5,878 nucleotides of DNA from Chloroflexota bacterium (GTDB lineage Bacteria; Chloroflexota; Limnocylindria; Limnocylindrales; CSP1-4). Shown one piece after another: positions 1 through 4,596 of this stretch. How positions within the stretch are numbered: position 1 is the stretch's first letter; every line of letters begins with the position of its first letter. Where the stretch lies: assembly GCA_030271555.1 (NCBI GenBank), contig JARXKQ010000082.1:1-5878 (forward strand), in the 5' to 3' direction. Both the position numbers and the translations under genes were made by a program. The notes beneath the pieces are model-generated. The model did not search any database, was not told the origin of the DNA, and saw only the letters and a program-made list of their open reading frames with translations.

Positions 1-168
1 GGTGAAATGGCGCGCGAGGGTGACGAAGCCACCGGCGGCCATGGGATGACCGATGAGCACCAGCGGTGGCTCACTCGAGCTGCCACTCCCCCGCCGGACG
101 TCGTAGGTCAACGTTGCGCCCGGCACTTCGAGGGTCTTGGTCTCCATCGCCGTGGTCGGTGCCGTCAT
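1..168 (-). CDS. Alpha/beta hydrolase, N-terminal part (cut by left window edge)
   Basis: Reading the minus strand from ATG at 168 gives 56 codons open to the window edge. The protein starts MTAPTTAMETKTLEVPGATL, and residues 36-43 (LVLIGHPM) followed by AAGGF look like strand beta-3 and the oxyanion-hole region of an alpha/beta hydrolase. The catalytic Ser, acid and His would lie outside the window, so the substrate cannot be guessed. The start codon overlaps the stop of the SRPBCC gene (ATGA, 4 nt), which suggests translational coupling. An AGGTG Shine-Dalgarno-like site (174-178) sits 5 nt upstream. It is the third gene of the arsR operon. ArsR, SRPBCC and hydrolase trios of this type are, to my knowledge, common in Actinomycetota and Chloroflexota. 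An internal Met at residue 8 is a weaker alternative start. Confidence 0.8.
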   Translation of the reverse strand, partial: MTAPTTAMETKTLEVPGATLTYDVRRGSGSSSEPPLVLIGHPMAAGGFVTLARHFT

Positions 169-674
169 GCCGGCACCTGCGCGCTCTCAGCGAGCATCGC
201 GTCGATCTGGCCGACGGCCTGCGTCATGCCCTCTTCCATGCCCATCGCGAGCATCTTGTCGAGCGCCTCGGCACTGGGGAACTCGTTGTGGATGCTCATG
301 CGCGTCCTGCCGCCGCCGATGTCCTCGATATTGACGCGCATGCCGATGATCGGGAAGTCGGCATCGGGCGTGCCGGTTTCGTCCGCGAACTGGTCGCGCA
401 GGATGATGCTCTTGGGCGGATCGGTCGCGACGATGTTCCACGAGCTGTAGGGCGTCTTCTGCCCGTCAGGGCCGGTCATGTAGTAGATCGCCTTGCCGCC
501 GGGGATGAGGTCGAGCGCCACGAAAGTCGCGGGGTAGGACGGTGGGCCCCACCAGCGCTCGAGCTGGCGCGGGTCAGCCCACAGCTGCCACACACGCTCG
601 GGTGACGCGCTGAGCTCGGTCGTGACGGTCATCGTCAGCGCCACGGGGTCCTTGGTCACGGTGGTAACTGGCAC
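165..674 (-). CDS. SRPBCC (AHSA1/START-like) domain protein
   Basis: A 169-residue protein of normal length for the AHSA1 family (Pfam PF08327), which forms a helix-grip fold with a hydrophobic ligand pocket. Residues 27-43 (RVWQLWADPRQLERWWG) are the family's hallmark N-terminal helix and WW-G motif. Later strands include SSWNIVATDPPKSIILRD (77-94) and GGGRTRMSIHNEF (120-132). A long C-terminal helix (135-165) carries the motif GMEEGMTQAVGQID. The ligand is unknown. The start is GTG at 674, chosen because AAGGAG (683-688) stands 8 nt upstream and homologous sequence begins soon after. The gene begins 2 nt after the ArsR stop and overlaps the hydrolase start by 4 nt, so it is the middle gene of the operon. 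ArsR plus AHSA1 pairs are a frequent arrangement in which the ArsR protein represses the pair; that role here is inferred. Confidence 0.9.
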   Translation of the reverse strand: MPVTTVTKDPVALTMTVTTELSASPERVWQLWADPRQLERWWGPPSYPATFVALDLIPGGKAIYYMTGPDGQKTPYSSWNIVATDPPKSIILRDQFADETGTPDADFPIIGMRVNIEDIGGGRTRMSIHNEFPSAEALDKMLAMGMEEGMTQAVGQIDAMLAESAQVPA

Positions 675-676
675 TT

Positions 677-1027
677 CTAGCTCTCCTTGGTTTCTTCGAG
701 AATTGTTGCCATCAGATCGATTCGTTCGCGCCAGATCTCCTCGTAGCGATCTAACAGCCGCTGCGCGATCCGCAGCCCTTCGAGATGGGTCCGGACGACC
801 TTGCGCCGGCCGATCCGGTGCTTCTCGACGAGCCCTGCCCTTTCCAGGACGGCCACGTGCTTCTGGACCGCAGCGAAGCTCATCGAGTAATGCGCTGCAA
901 GCTCGACCACGCCTTCGTTGCCGCTGATGGCGCGGCGGACGATGTCTCGCCTTGTTGCATCAGCAAGGGCGCCGAAGACGCGGTCGAATTGGATGGCCGA
1001 CTGTCCGGCCAGGCCAACTGCTTGCAT
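677..1027 (-). CDS. ArsR-family winged-helix transcriptional repressor
   Basis: A 116-residue protein from ATG at 1027. Residues 17-30 (VFGALADATRRDIV) are the typical ArsR entry helix. The helix-turn-helix is about residues 39-67, with recognition helix SFAAVQKHVAVLERAG (50-65), and the wing is EKHRIGRRKVVRTH (68-81). A basic and acidic C-terminal helix follows (84-112). The protein has no cysteine, so it lacks classical arsenic or metal sensing sites; it belongs with the ArsR proteins that pair with SRPBCC genes. The frame stays open to an ATG at 1057 (126 aa) and another at 1039, but those would place the operator and the -10 hexamer inside the gene. I therefore prefer 1027, where transcription is also predicted to start. 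It is the first gene of the operon and probably autorepresses through the inverted repeat at 1030-1049. Confidence 0.9.
   Translation of the reverse strand: MQAVGLAGQSAIQFDRVFGALADATRRDIVRRAISGNEGVVELAAHYSMSFAAVQKHVAVLERAGLVEKHRIGRRKVVRTHLEGLRIAQRLLDRYEEIWRERIDLMATILEETKES
683..688 (-). promoter_or_regulatory. Ribosome binding site for SRPBCC gene
   Basis: AAGGAG on the minus strand lies 8 nt before the GTG at 674, inside the last codons of the ArsR gene. It decides in favour of the GTG start and shows that this operon-internal gene uses Shine-Dalgarno initiation, unlike the first gene of the operon. Confidence 0.75.
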
Positions 1028-1029
1028 GA

Positions 1030-1049
1030 ATACAACCATACGGTTGTAT
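1030..1049. promoter_or_regulatory. Inverted-repeat operator, probable ArsR binding site
   Basis: The arms ATACAACC (1030-1037) and GGTTGTAT (1042-1049) are perfect 8-bp inverted repeats separated by ATAC. Only the two bases at the ends of the 4-nt spacer break full symmetry. The site spans the end of the promoter spacer and the -10 region of the arsR operon and stops 2 nt before the proposed ATG at 1027. A dimeric winged-helix repressor bound here would block RNA polymerase. The site also lies just upstream of the divergent MORN gene promoter, so it may act on both genes. Binding by this particular ArsR protein is inferred from position and symmetry. Confidence 0.8.
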
Positions 1050-1064
1050 GTAGTCATCTGTCAA
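1035..1064 (-). promoter_or_regulatory. Promoter of arsR operon
   Basis: On the minus strand a perfect -35 hexamer TTGACA (1059-1064) is followed after 18 nt by TATGGT (1035-1040, 4 of 6 matches to TATAAT). The predicted transcription start, about 7 nt further on, falls on or next to the ATG at 1027. This implies a leaderless mRNA; no Shine-Dalgarno sequence precedes this ATG. The operator overlaps the -10 element. Confidence 0.65.
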
Positions 1065-1069
1065 GTCGG

Positions 1070-1075
1070 TAGATT
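1070..1075 (+). promoter_or_regulatory. -10-like hexamer for the MORN/YwqK-like gene
   Basis: TAGATT fits the TANNNT pattern and ends 7 nt before the GTG at 1083, as expected for a leaderless transcript. No Shine-Dalgarno site is present and no good -35 is visible at 16-18 nt. The corresponding -35 zone overlaps the right arm of the inverted-repeat operator. Confidence 0.4.
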
Positions 1076-1082
1076 CGCTTGC

Positions 1083-1316
1083 GTGAAAGACGAGATGACC
1101 GAGGACGAGCTGGTCGAGGCGGTCGACCACTATCCCACCGGCGGCGTGCGCTTCCGTGGCGCGAACCTGGGCGGCCAGATGCACGGACCGTGGGAGTTTT
1201 TCCGGCTCGATGGGTCGCTCCTGCGCGCCGGGTCATTCGATCGTGGCAAGCAGGTTGGCGTGTGGCGGACCTACGCCCGATCAGGCGCGGCCGTTAAGGA
1301 GACGCACTTCAAATAG
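1083..1316 (+). CDS. Small MORN-repeat (YwqK antitoxin-like) protein
   Basis: A 77-residue protein from GTG at 1083; an ATG four codons in (1095, 73 aa) is the main alternative. Residues 34-52 (HGPWEFFRLDGSLLRAGSF) and 59-76 (GVWRTYARSGAAVKETHF) match the MORN variant repeat pattern G-x-W-x-x-(Y/F)-x-x-x-G. A degenerate earlier unit is visible at 18-35 (PTGGVRFRGANLGGQMHG). Such proteins are often annotated as YwqK-family antitoxins, but no toxin partner is visible here, so that label says little about its job. There is no signal peptide and no membrane segment. It is divergent from arsR with 55 bp between start codons, sharing the operator region, so co-regulation is possible. Function unknown. 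Confidence 0.75.
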   Translation: MKDEMTEDELVEAVDHYPTGGVRFRGANLGGQMHGPWEFFRLDGSLLRAGSFDRGKQVGVWRTYARSGAAVKETHFK

Positions 1317-1524
1317 TCGGATCAGTGCCGTAGCTGTATCGATGTCGGCCATACCGACAAGCGAGGCGATTTCGGCCCCGTTTACCGATCCTTGCGTGGC
1401 TGAGCCCCACGCCCTCACCCGAAACGTGCGTGATACGCGCGGCGCATCGCCGGCAACCGGCTACCGCTGGCCGGAAAGCCGCACCGGTGACGATATGGCC
1501 GACGCCCGGTTATGTTGGCGCGCG
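1317..1524. other. Intergenic spacer with short inverted repeats
   Basis: The spacer holds TGTCGG-CCATA-CCGACA (1343-1359), which starts 27 nt after the MORN gene stop, GCCGG-CAA-CCGGC (1449-1461), and the palindrome CACCGGTG (1482-1489). None is followed by a T-run, so I do not call an intrinsic terminator. The last 40 nt contain the likely promoter of the downstream HTH_42 gene. I see no convincing gene. Confidence 0.5.
1487..1516 (+). promoter_or_regulatory. Candidate promoter of the HTH_42 gene
   Basis: TATGTT (1511-1516) fits the TANNNT -10 pattern and ends 8 nt before the ATG at 1525. GTGACG (1487-1492, 4 of 6 matches to TTGACA) stands 18 nt upstream of it. The predicted transcription start coincides with the ATG, which suggests leaderless translation. 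Confidence 0.45.
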
Positions 1525-2577
1525 ATGTCTGAAGGAGGTGCGCGACTCAAACTGACGCGCGACCAGATCCTGGGCCATCGGCGCCGCGTCAGTGCGCTTG
1601 ACGCGCGGCTGCCCGCCGGTAGCGCGTCGCTTGAAGCGGCCGCATCGGCCGGCCTCCAGGACAGCATGCCGCGCGCGGCTCTCCTGTCGCTTCATGCGCG
1701 GGTGACGGGCGTCCATTCAGGGTCGTGGGAGGATCCTGCGCTTATCCAGATCTGGGGGCCGCGCTACTCGAACTACGTTGTGGCCGCGCGCGACCGCGCC
1801 CTGTTCACGATCGCTCGATACCCCGACGACGTGCGGACCCAGCGGGTGGCCGAGGACATGGCCGCGCGGCTGGCGGAGCACATCGGCGAGGGACGGATGC
1901 GCTTCGATGATGCGACGGCGGTAGTCGAGGGCAACGCGAACCGGATGCGCTACGCGACGCTCACCGGGACGGTCGCGATCCGCTGGGATGGCGCGCGCCA
2001 GGCAGAAGTCTGGATCGTCCCGCGACCGGCAATGACGCCCGTCGACGCGCGGCGTGTGCTGTCCCGTCGGTACCTGCACGTCTTTGGGCCCACCACCCAC
2101 GCGTCATTTTCGGAGTGGGCAGGCATCGGTCCGGCGCAGGGCCGCGCGACATTCGACGAATTGGCCGTTCGGCGCGAGCTGGTCGAGGTGACGACTCCGC
2201 TGGGCGAGGCATCCATCCTCGCAAGCGACGAGACGTCGTTCCGGACGCCGCCCGACCAAGCGGCCGCGGCTCGTCTGCTACCGAGCGGCGACACCTATTT
2301 CCTCCTGCAGGGTCGTGACCGTGAACTGCTCGTTCCCGACGCCGCCCAACGCGCGCTGCTCTGGACGACACGCGTCTGGCCCGGCGCGCTAATGGTGGGC
2401 GGTGAAGTCGCCGGCACGTGGCGGCGCGTCCAGCACAAAGTGACGATCAGCGTGTGGCGTGCCCTCTCCCCCGCCGAAAGAACGGCCGTCGAGGTTGAGG
2501 CGTTGTCGCTTCCGCTGCCCAGGCTGGTCAAGCCCATCGCCGTTGCCTGGCACAACGAATCCACCCACGCGGCCTGA
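1525..2577 (+). CDS. Winged-helix DNA-binding protein, HTH_42 (AlkZ/YcaQ-related) family
   Basis: A 350-residue protein of normal length for HTH_42 (PF06224), a family of tandem winged helices that includes the DNA glycosylases AlkZ and YcaQ/AlkX, which unhook crosslinks. Recognisable blocks are TRDQILGHRRRVSALDARLP (11-30), GLQDSMPRAALLSLHARV (43-60), WEDPALIQIWGPRYSNYVVA (68-87), RRYLHVFGPTTHASFSEWAG (181-200), LLPSGDTYFL (251-260), and a C-terminal beta block around VGGEVAGTWRRVQHK (291-305). Glycosylase members carry a Q-x-Q or Q-x-D motif near the N-terminus; here the matching segment reads Q45-D46-S47, so activity is uncertain. The start is ATG at 1525. The open frame extends upstream to 1156 without homology, through the MORN gene. 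It stands alone: 208 nt upstream and 96 nt downstream are non-coding. Confidence 0.85.
   Translation: MSEGGARLKLTRDQILGHRRRVSALDARLPAGSASLEAAASAGLQDSMPRAALLSLHARVTGVHSGSWEDPALIQIWGPRYSNYVVAARDRALFTIARYPDDVRTQRVAEDMAARLAEHIGEGRMRFDDATAVVEGNANRMRYATLTGTVAIRWDGARQAEVWIVPRPAMTPVDARRVLSRRYLHVFGPTTHASFSEWAGIGPAQGRATFDELAVRRELVEVTTPLGEASILASDETSFRTPPDQAAAARLLPSGDTYFLLQGRDRELLVPDAAQRALLWTTRVWPGALMVGGEVAGTWRRVQHKVTISVWRALSPAERTAVEVEALSLPLPRLVKPIAVAWHNESTHAA
1532..1539 (+). promoter_or_regulatory. Perfect Shine-Dalgarno-like sequence inside the HTH_42 gene
   Basis: AAGGAGGT, a full anti-SD complement, lies at codons 3-5 of the proposed gene. No ATG, GTG or TTG stands in frame at a usable distance downstream; the nearest in-frame near-start is CTG at 1552, 12 nt away. 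It may be chance, may cause a ribosome pause, or may mark a shorter true start at CTG. The conserved family block begins at residue 11, right after that CTG, which keeps the last option open. Confidence 0.3.
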
Positions 2578-2673
2578 ACTCGACGCGACCGCACTCCGGG
2601 TAGCCCGAGAGGCCTATGCGCAACACCCATACGAGTAGGTGCCTCCGGAGCGCTTTGAAGGTGTTCTGGGCAC

Positions 2674-3615
2674 GTGCGAGGGAGGCTCCTGTCGGCGTTT
2701 GTCCTGGCGCTCGCGTCGGCGACCGTCTGGGTTGGCGCCATCCCGTTCGCCGAGCACGCCCCAGTAGCAGTTGCGTACAGCGTCGCTCGAGGCGACGGAC
2801 CTTCGACCGATGCTCGCCAGGCTGCGCCACAGACCTTCGTCGCGGGCGTGCGCAGCGACGGCGGTCTCGCCGACTACTCGGTCGCGCGCTTCGACTGGCG
2901 CAACTTCTTCACTCCGCAGGCCACCGATGTCCCGGTCGCGCCGACGGATCAGCCGACCGACGCACCCAAAGCCACCGACGCGCCGGCCACGCCCGAGCCG
3001 ATGGCCACGCCGCGGCCCGAGCCGACGGCCACGCAGCGGCCCGAGCCGACAGCGACTCCGCAGCCGACGACGCGCCCGACCGAAGCGCCCACACCCAGGC
3101 CGACGCCGCGACCGACAACCACGCCCGAGCCCACACCCGGGCCCACCGCCTCGCCCAGCCCAGATCCGACGCCCAAGCCGACCGAACCGCCCGCGACCTA
3201 CAGCGGCAGATCGCATTTCTGGTTCCCGGCCGTGAACATCGATGCCAGCTGGGACTGGTACGGCTGCGACTACGGCGGCGCGGCCACCCTCCCGATGGGT
3301 GTCTTTCGCTGGGGTTGCGGCCCCGCATCGAATATCTACCTCCTGAGCCACGCCGCGAGCACGTTCAAGAAGCTTCGCCAAGCCTTCCATGACGGAACGC
3401 TCCAGGTGGGCGAGAACGTGTGGTACGGCAACGCCCAGGGCGACGTGACCAAGTGGGAAGTCAAGTGGATCCGCCGCGTGACGGCCGAGTATCTGAACGC
3501 GACCGCAAGCGACTGGGCGCTCAATGACTCGCCCACGCCGATCATGACCCTCCAGACATGCGATGGCGCCCAGAGCCAGCTGCGGCTCATCGTGAGGCTC
3601 GTTCCCGCCGACTAG
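2674..3615 (+). CDS. Membrane-anchored or secreted sortase with Thr/Pro-rich linker
   Basis: A 313-residue protein from GTG at 2674; an in-frame TGA at 2656 excludes earlier starts. Residues 1-4 are basic, followed by a hydrophobic segment (5-25), a signal anchor or signal peptide with a possible cleavage site AVA (32-34). Residues 81-174 form an extended Thr/Pro linker. The C-terminal domain (about 178-313) is a sortase (PF04203): catalytic His226 in LLSHAAST, Cys296 in TLQTC, and Arg304 in LRLIVR. Sortases are extracytoplasmic cysteine transpeptidases that join proteins to the cell envelope or to each other. Two further cysteines (C198 in WYGCDYGG, C215 in RWGCGPAS) flank an insertion before the catalytic His and could form a disulfide. 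No substrate with a sorting signal is encoded nearby. A weak AAGGTG (2658-2663) lies 10 nt before the start. The class is not assigned; the design resembles Chloroflexota sortases. Confidence 0.87.
   Translation: MRGRLLSAFVLALASATVWVGAIPFAEHAPVAVAYSVARGDGPSTDARQAAPQTFVAGVRSDGGLADYSVARFDWRNFFTPQATDVPVAPTDQPTDAPKATDAPATPEPMATPRPEPTATQRPEPTATPQPTTRPTEAPTPRPTPRPTTTPEPTPGPTASPSPDPTPKPTEPPATYSGRSHFWFPAVNIDASWDWYGCDYGGAATLPMGVFRWGCGPASNIYLLSHAASTFKKLRQAFHDGTLQVGENVWYGNAQGDVTKWEVKWIRRVTAEYLNATASDWALNDSPTPIMTLQTCDGAQSQLRLIVRLVPAD
2989..3060 (+). repeat. Three tandem 24-nt units in the sortase linker
   Basis: Three consecutive units (2989-3012, 3013-3036, 3037-3060) encode TPEPMATP, RPEPTATQ and RPEPTATP. 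The units share GCCCGAGCCGA-type cores with few mismatches, which indicates recent in-frame duplication inside the Thr/Pro linker. The remaining linker (3061-3195) is less regular TP/PT dipeptide repeat. Confidence 0.8.
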
Positions 3616-3618
3616 ACT
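3613..3618 (+). promoter_or_regulatory. -10-like hexamer for the PPOX gene
   Basis: TAGACT fits TANNNT and ends 7 nt before the ATG at 3626. Its first three bases are the sortase stop codon TAG. No Shine-Dalgarno site and no clear -35 are visible. It suggests that the PPOX gene has its own leaderless transcript rather than depending only on read-through from the sortase gene. Confidence 0.4.
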
Positions 3619-3625
3619 CGGGCCG

Positions 3626-4054
3626 ATGCCCAATCTCTCTCAGGCGGCGCACGAGTTGCTCGGATCAGCGGCCGTGGCGACAGTGGCAACCATCAATGCT
3701 GATGGATCGGTCCACCTGAGCTCGGCCTGGGTGGGCATCGAGGATGGCGAGATCGTCTTCGCCACGTTGCCCGATCAGCGCAAGCTGCGCAACCTGCGGC
3801 GCGATCCCCGCATCGCGCTGACCATTCACGGCGAGCGCGTGAACGAGTGGGGCCTCCAGGAGTACGCGGTCTTCGAAGGCGTGGCGCGCATCACCCAGGG
3901 CGGCGCGGCGGAGATGCTCCAGCGCCTGGCGCACACCTACCTGGGGCCCGACGTCGTCTTCCCGGGGATGCCCAACCCGCCGCCGGGCTTTATCACCCGC
4001 ATCAAGGTCGAGCGCATCAGGGGCATCGGCCCGTGGCAGGAGTTGGACAGCTGA
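3626..4054 (+). CDS. PPOX-class flavin/F420-dependent oxidoreductase (Rv1155-like)
   Basis: A 142-residue split-barrel protein, typical for the pyridoxamine 5'-phosphate oxidase-like family that binds FMN or coenzyme F420. Family blocks in order are AAVATVATINADGSVHLSSAWV (residues 15-36), EIVFATLPDQRKLRNLRRDPRIAL (42-65; the K-x-R-N-L-x-R-D-P-R motif follows the cofactor strand), YAVFEGVARIT (80-90), and the C-terminal strand ITRIKVERIRGIGPW (123-137). The TATINADGSxHLSxxWV pattern resembles the F420-dependent Rv1155 group, but sequence alone does not separate F420 from FMN use. The substrate is unknown. The start ATG lies 10 nt after the sortase stop. Its 3' end overlaps the following acetyltransferase gene, so the two are likely one transcript. 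Confidence 0.88.
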   Translation: MPNLSQAAHELLGSAAVATVATINADGSVHLSSAWVGIEDGEIVFATLPDQRKLRNLRRDPRIALTIHGERVNEWGLQEYAVFEGVARITQGGAAEMLQRLAHTYLGPDVVFPGMPNPPPGFITRIKVERIRGIGPWQELDS

Positions 4055-4596
4055 CGCTGCGCCTGGTCGCGAGTGATGAGTTGACGGCCGCCCAGGTGGC
4101 GCGGCTGCACGAACTGATGCAGGACGCCTTTGCAGGCGATGAGCACGGTGGCTTCACCGAGGAAGATTGGCAGCACGCCTTGGGCGGGACGCACTTCCTC
4201 CTCGAGTCGGACGGCGCAATCGTCTGCCACGCGTCCGTCGTCACGCGCGAGCTGCACGTTGCCGGCGTTCCGCTAAAAACCGCGTACGTCGAGGCCGTCG
4301 CGACCGACCCCGGCCTGCAGGGCCAGGGCCTGGGCACGCAGGTGATGCGGGCAGTCGGTGATTTCATCGACGCCGGCGATTGGCAGATCGCGGCACTGGG
4401 CACCGGCAGCCAGGCGTTCTACGAGCGGCTGGGCTGGCGGATCTGGCGTGGCCCGTCGTTTGTGCGCACGAAGTCAGGCGATGTCGCGACGCCCGACGAA
4501 GACGGCTACATCATGGTCCGCCTGACGCCGCGCTCCCCCGCGCTCAGGCCGGATGCGCCGATCAGCTGTGAGGTGCGCCCCGGGGACGTTTGGTAG
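4033..4596 (+). CDS. AAC(2')-like aminoglycoside N-acetyltransferase (GNAT fold)
   Basis: A 187-residue GNAT protein from GTG at 4033 (181 aa if the CTG at 4051 is used). It follows the mycobacterial AAC(2')-I pattern closely: AFAGD (32-36), FTEEDWQHALGGTHFLL (41-57), GAIVCHASVVTREL (61-74), YVEAVA (85-90), the acetyl-CoA pyrophosphate loop QGQGLG (96-101), FYERLGWRIWRGP (129-141), TPDEDGYI (153-160), and the C-terminus CEVRPGDVW. Residues matching the aminoglycoside site of AAC(2')-Ic appear kept: Glu87, Tyr130, the Asp155-157 acidic cluster and C-terminal Trp187. A four-residue insertion (EHGG, 37-40) precedes FTEEDW. The family acetylates the 2'-amino group of aminoglycosides; the natural substrate here could differ. 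It overlaps the PPOX gene at its 5' end and the convergent PaiB-like gene by 35 nt at its 3' end. Confidence 0.85.
   Translation: MAGVGQLTLRLVASDELTAAQVARLHELMQDAFAGDEHGGFTEEDWQHALGGTHFLLESDGAIVCHASVVTRELHVAGVPLKTAYVEAVATDPGLQGQGLGTQVMRAVGDFIDAGDWQIAALGTGSQAFYERLGWRIWRGPSFVRTKSGDVATPDEDGYIMVRLTPRSPALRPDAPISCEVRPGDVW
4038..4042 (+). promoter_or_regulatory. Shine-Dalgarno site that points to a CTG start
   Basis: AGGAG lies inside the end of the PPOX gene, 8 nt before CTG at 4051, which itself overlaps the PPOX stop (CTGA). For the canonical GTG at 4033 the only candidate is a weaker AGGGG at 4019-4023, 9 nt upstream. Use of CTG would give 181 residues, equal to my recollection of AAC(2')-Ic length. 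Confidence 0.45.

Noticed and set aside
1343..1359. Inverted repeat TGTCGG-CCATA-CCGACA as a terminator for the MORN gene
   Set aside because: The stem is only 6 bp and no T-run follows, so it is not a convincing intrinsic terminator.
1281..1418. Minus-strand small ORF (GTG start, 45 aa) with protein-like composition (GSVNGAEIASLVGMADIDTA)
   Set aside because: It overlaps the 3' end of the MORN gene and has no Shine-Dalgarno site or well-placed -10 hexamer. I recognise no family. Open frames of this length are expected in high-G+C DNA.
1156..1524. Upstream extension of the HTH_42 open frame
   Set aside because: It runs through the MORN gene in another frame and shows no family similarity; a promoter-like element lies just before ATG 1525.
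2594..2611. Hairpin CTCCGGG-TAG-CCCG(A)GAG after the HTH_42 gene as a terminator
   Set aside because: The stem is short and bulged and has no T-run; it could be chance in G+C-rich sequence.
2776..2890. Twice-occurring YSVAR peptide in the sortase N-terminal region
   Set aside because: The two copies use different codons and the flanks do not match, so there is no sign of a DNA duplication.
2949..3176. Gly/Val-rich minus-strand open frame opposite the sortase linker
   Set aside because: It is the antisense shadow of the Thr/Pro repeat (GVGSG-type repeats) and has no independent support.
2614..3633. Long minus-strand open frame (339 aa) across the sortase gene
   Set aside because: Its Arg/Gly-rich, low-complexity translation mirrors the sortase gene, which has a complete catalytic motif set and coherent domains on the plus strand.
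3847..4032. Earlier starts for the acetyltransferase inside the PPOX gene
   Set aside because: The translation there is Arg/Pro/Gly-rich shadow sequence without GNAT similarity; the family begins near residue 7 of the GTG 4033 reading.
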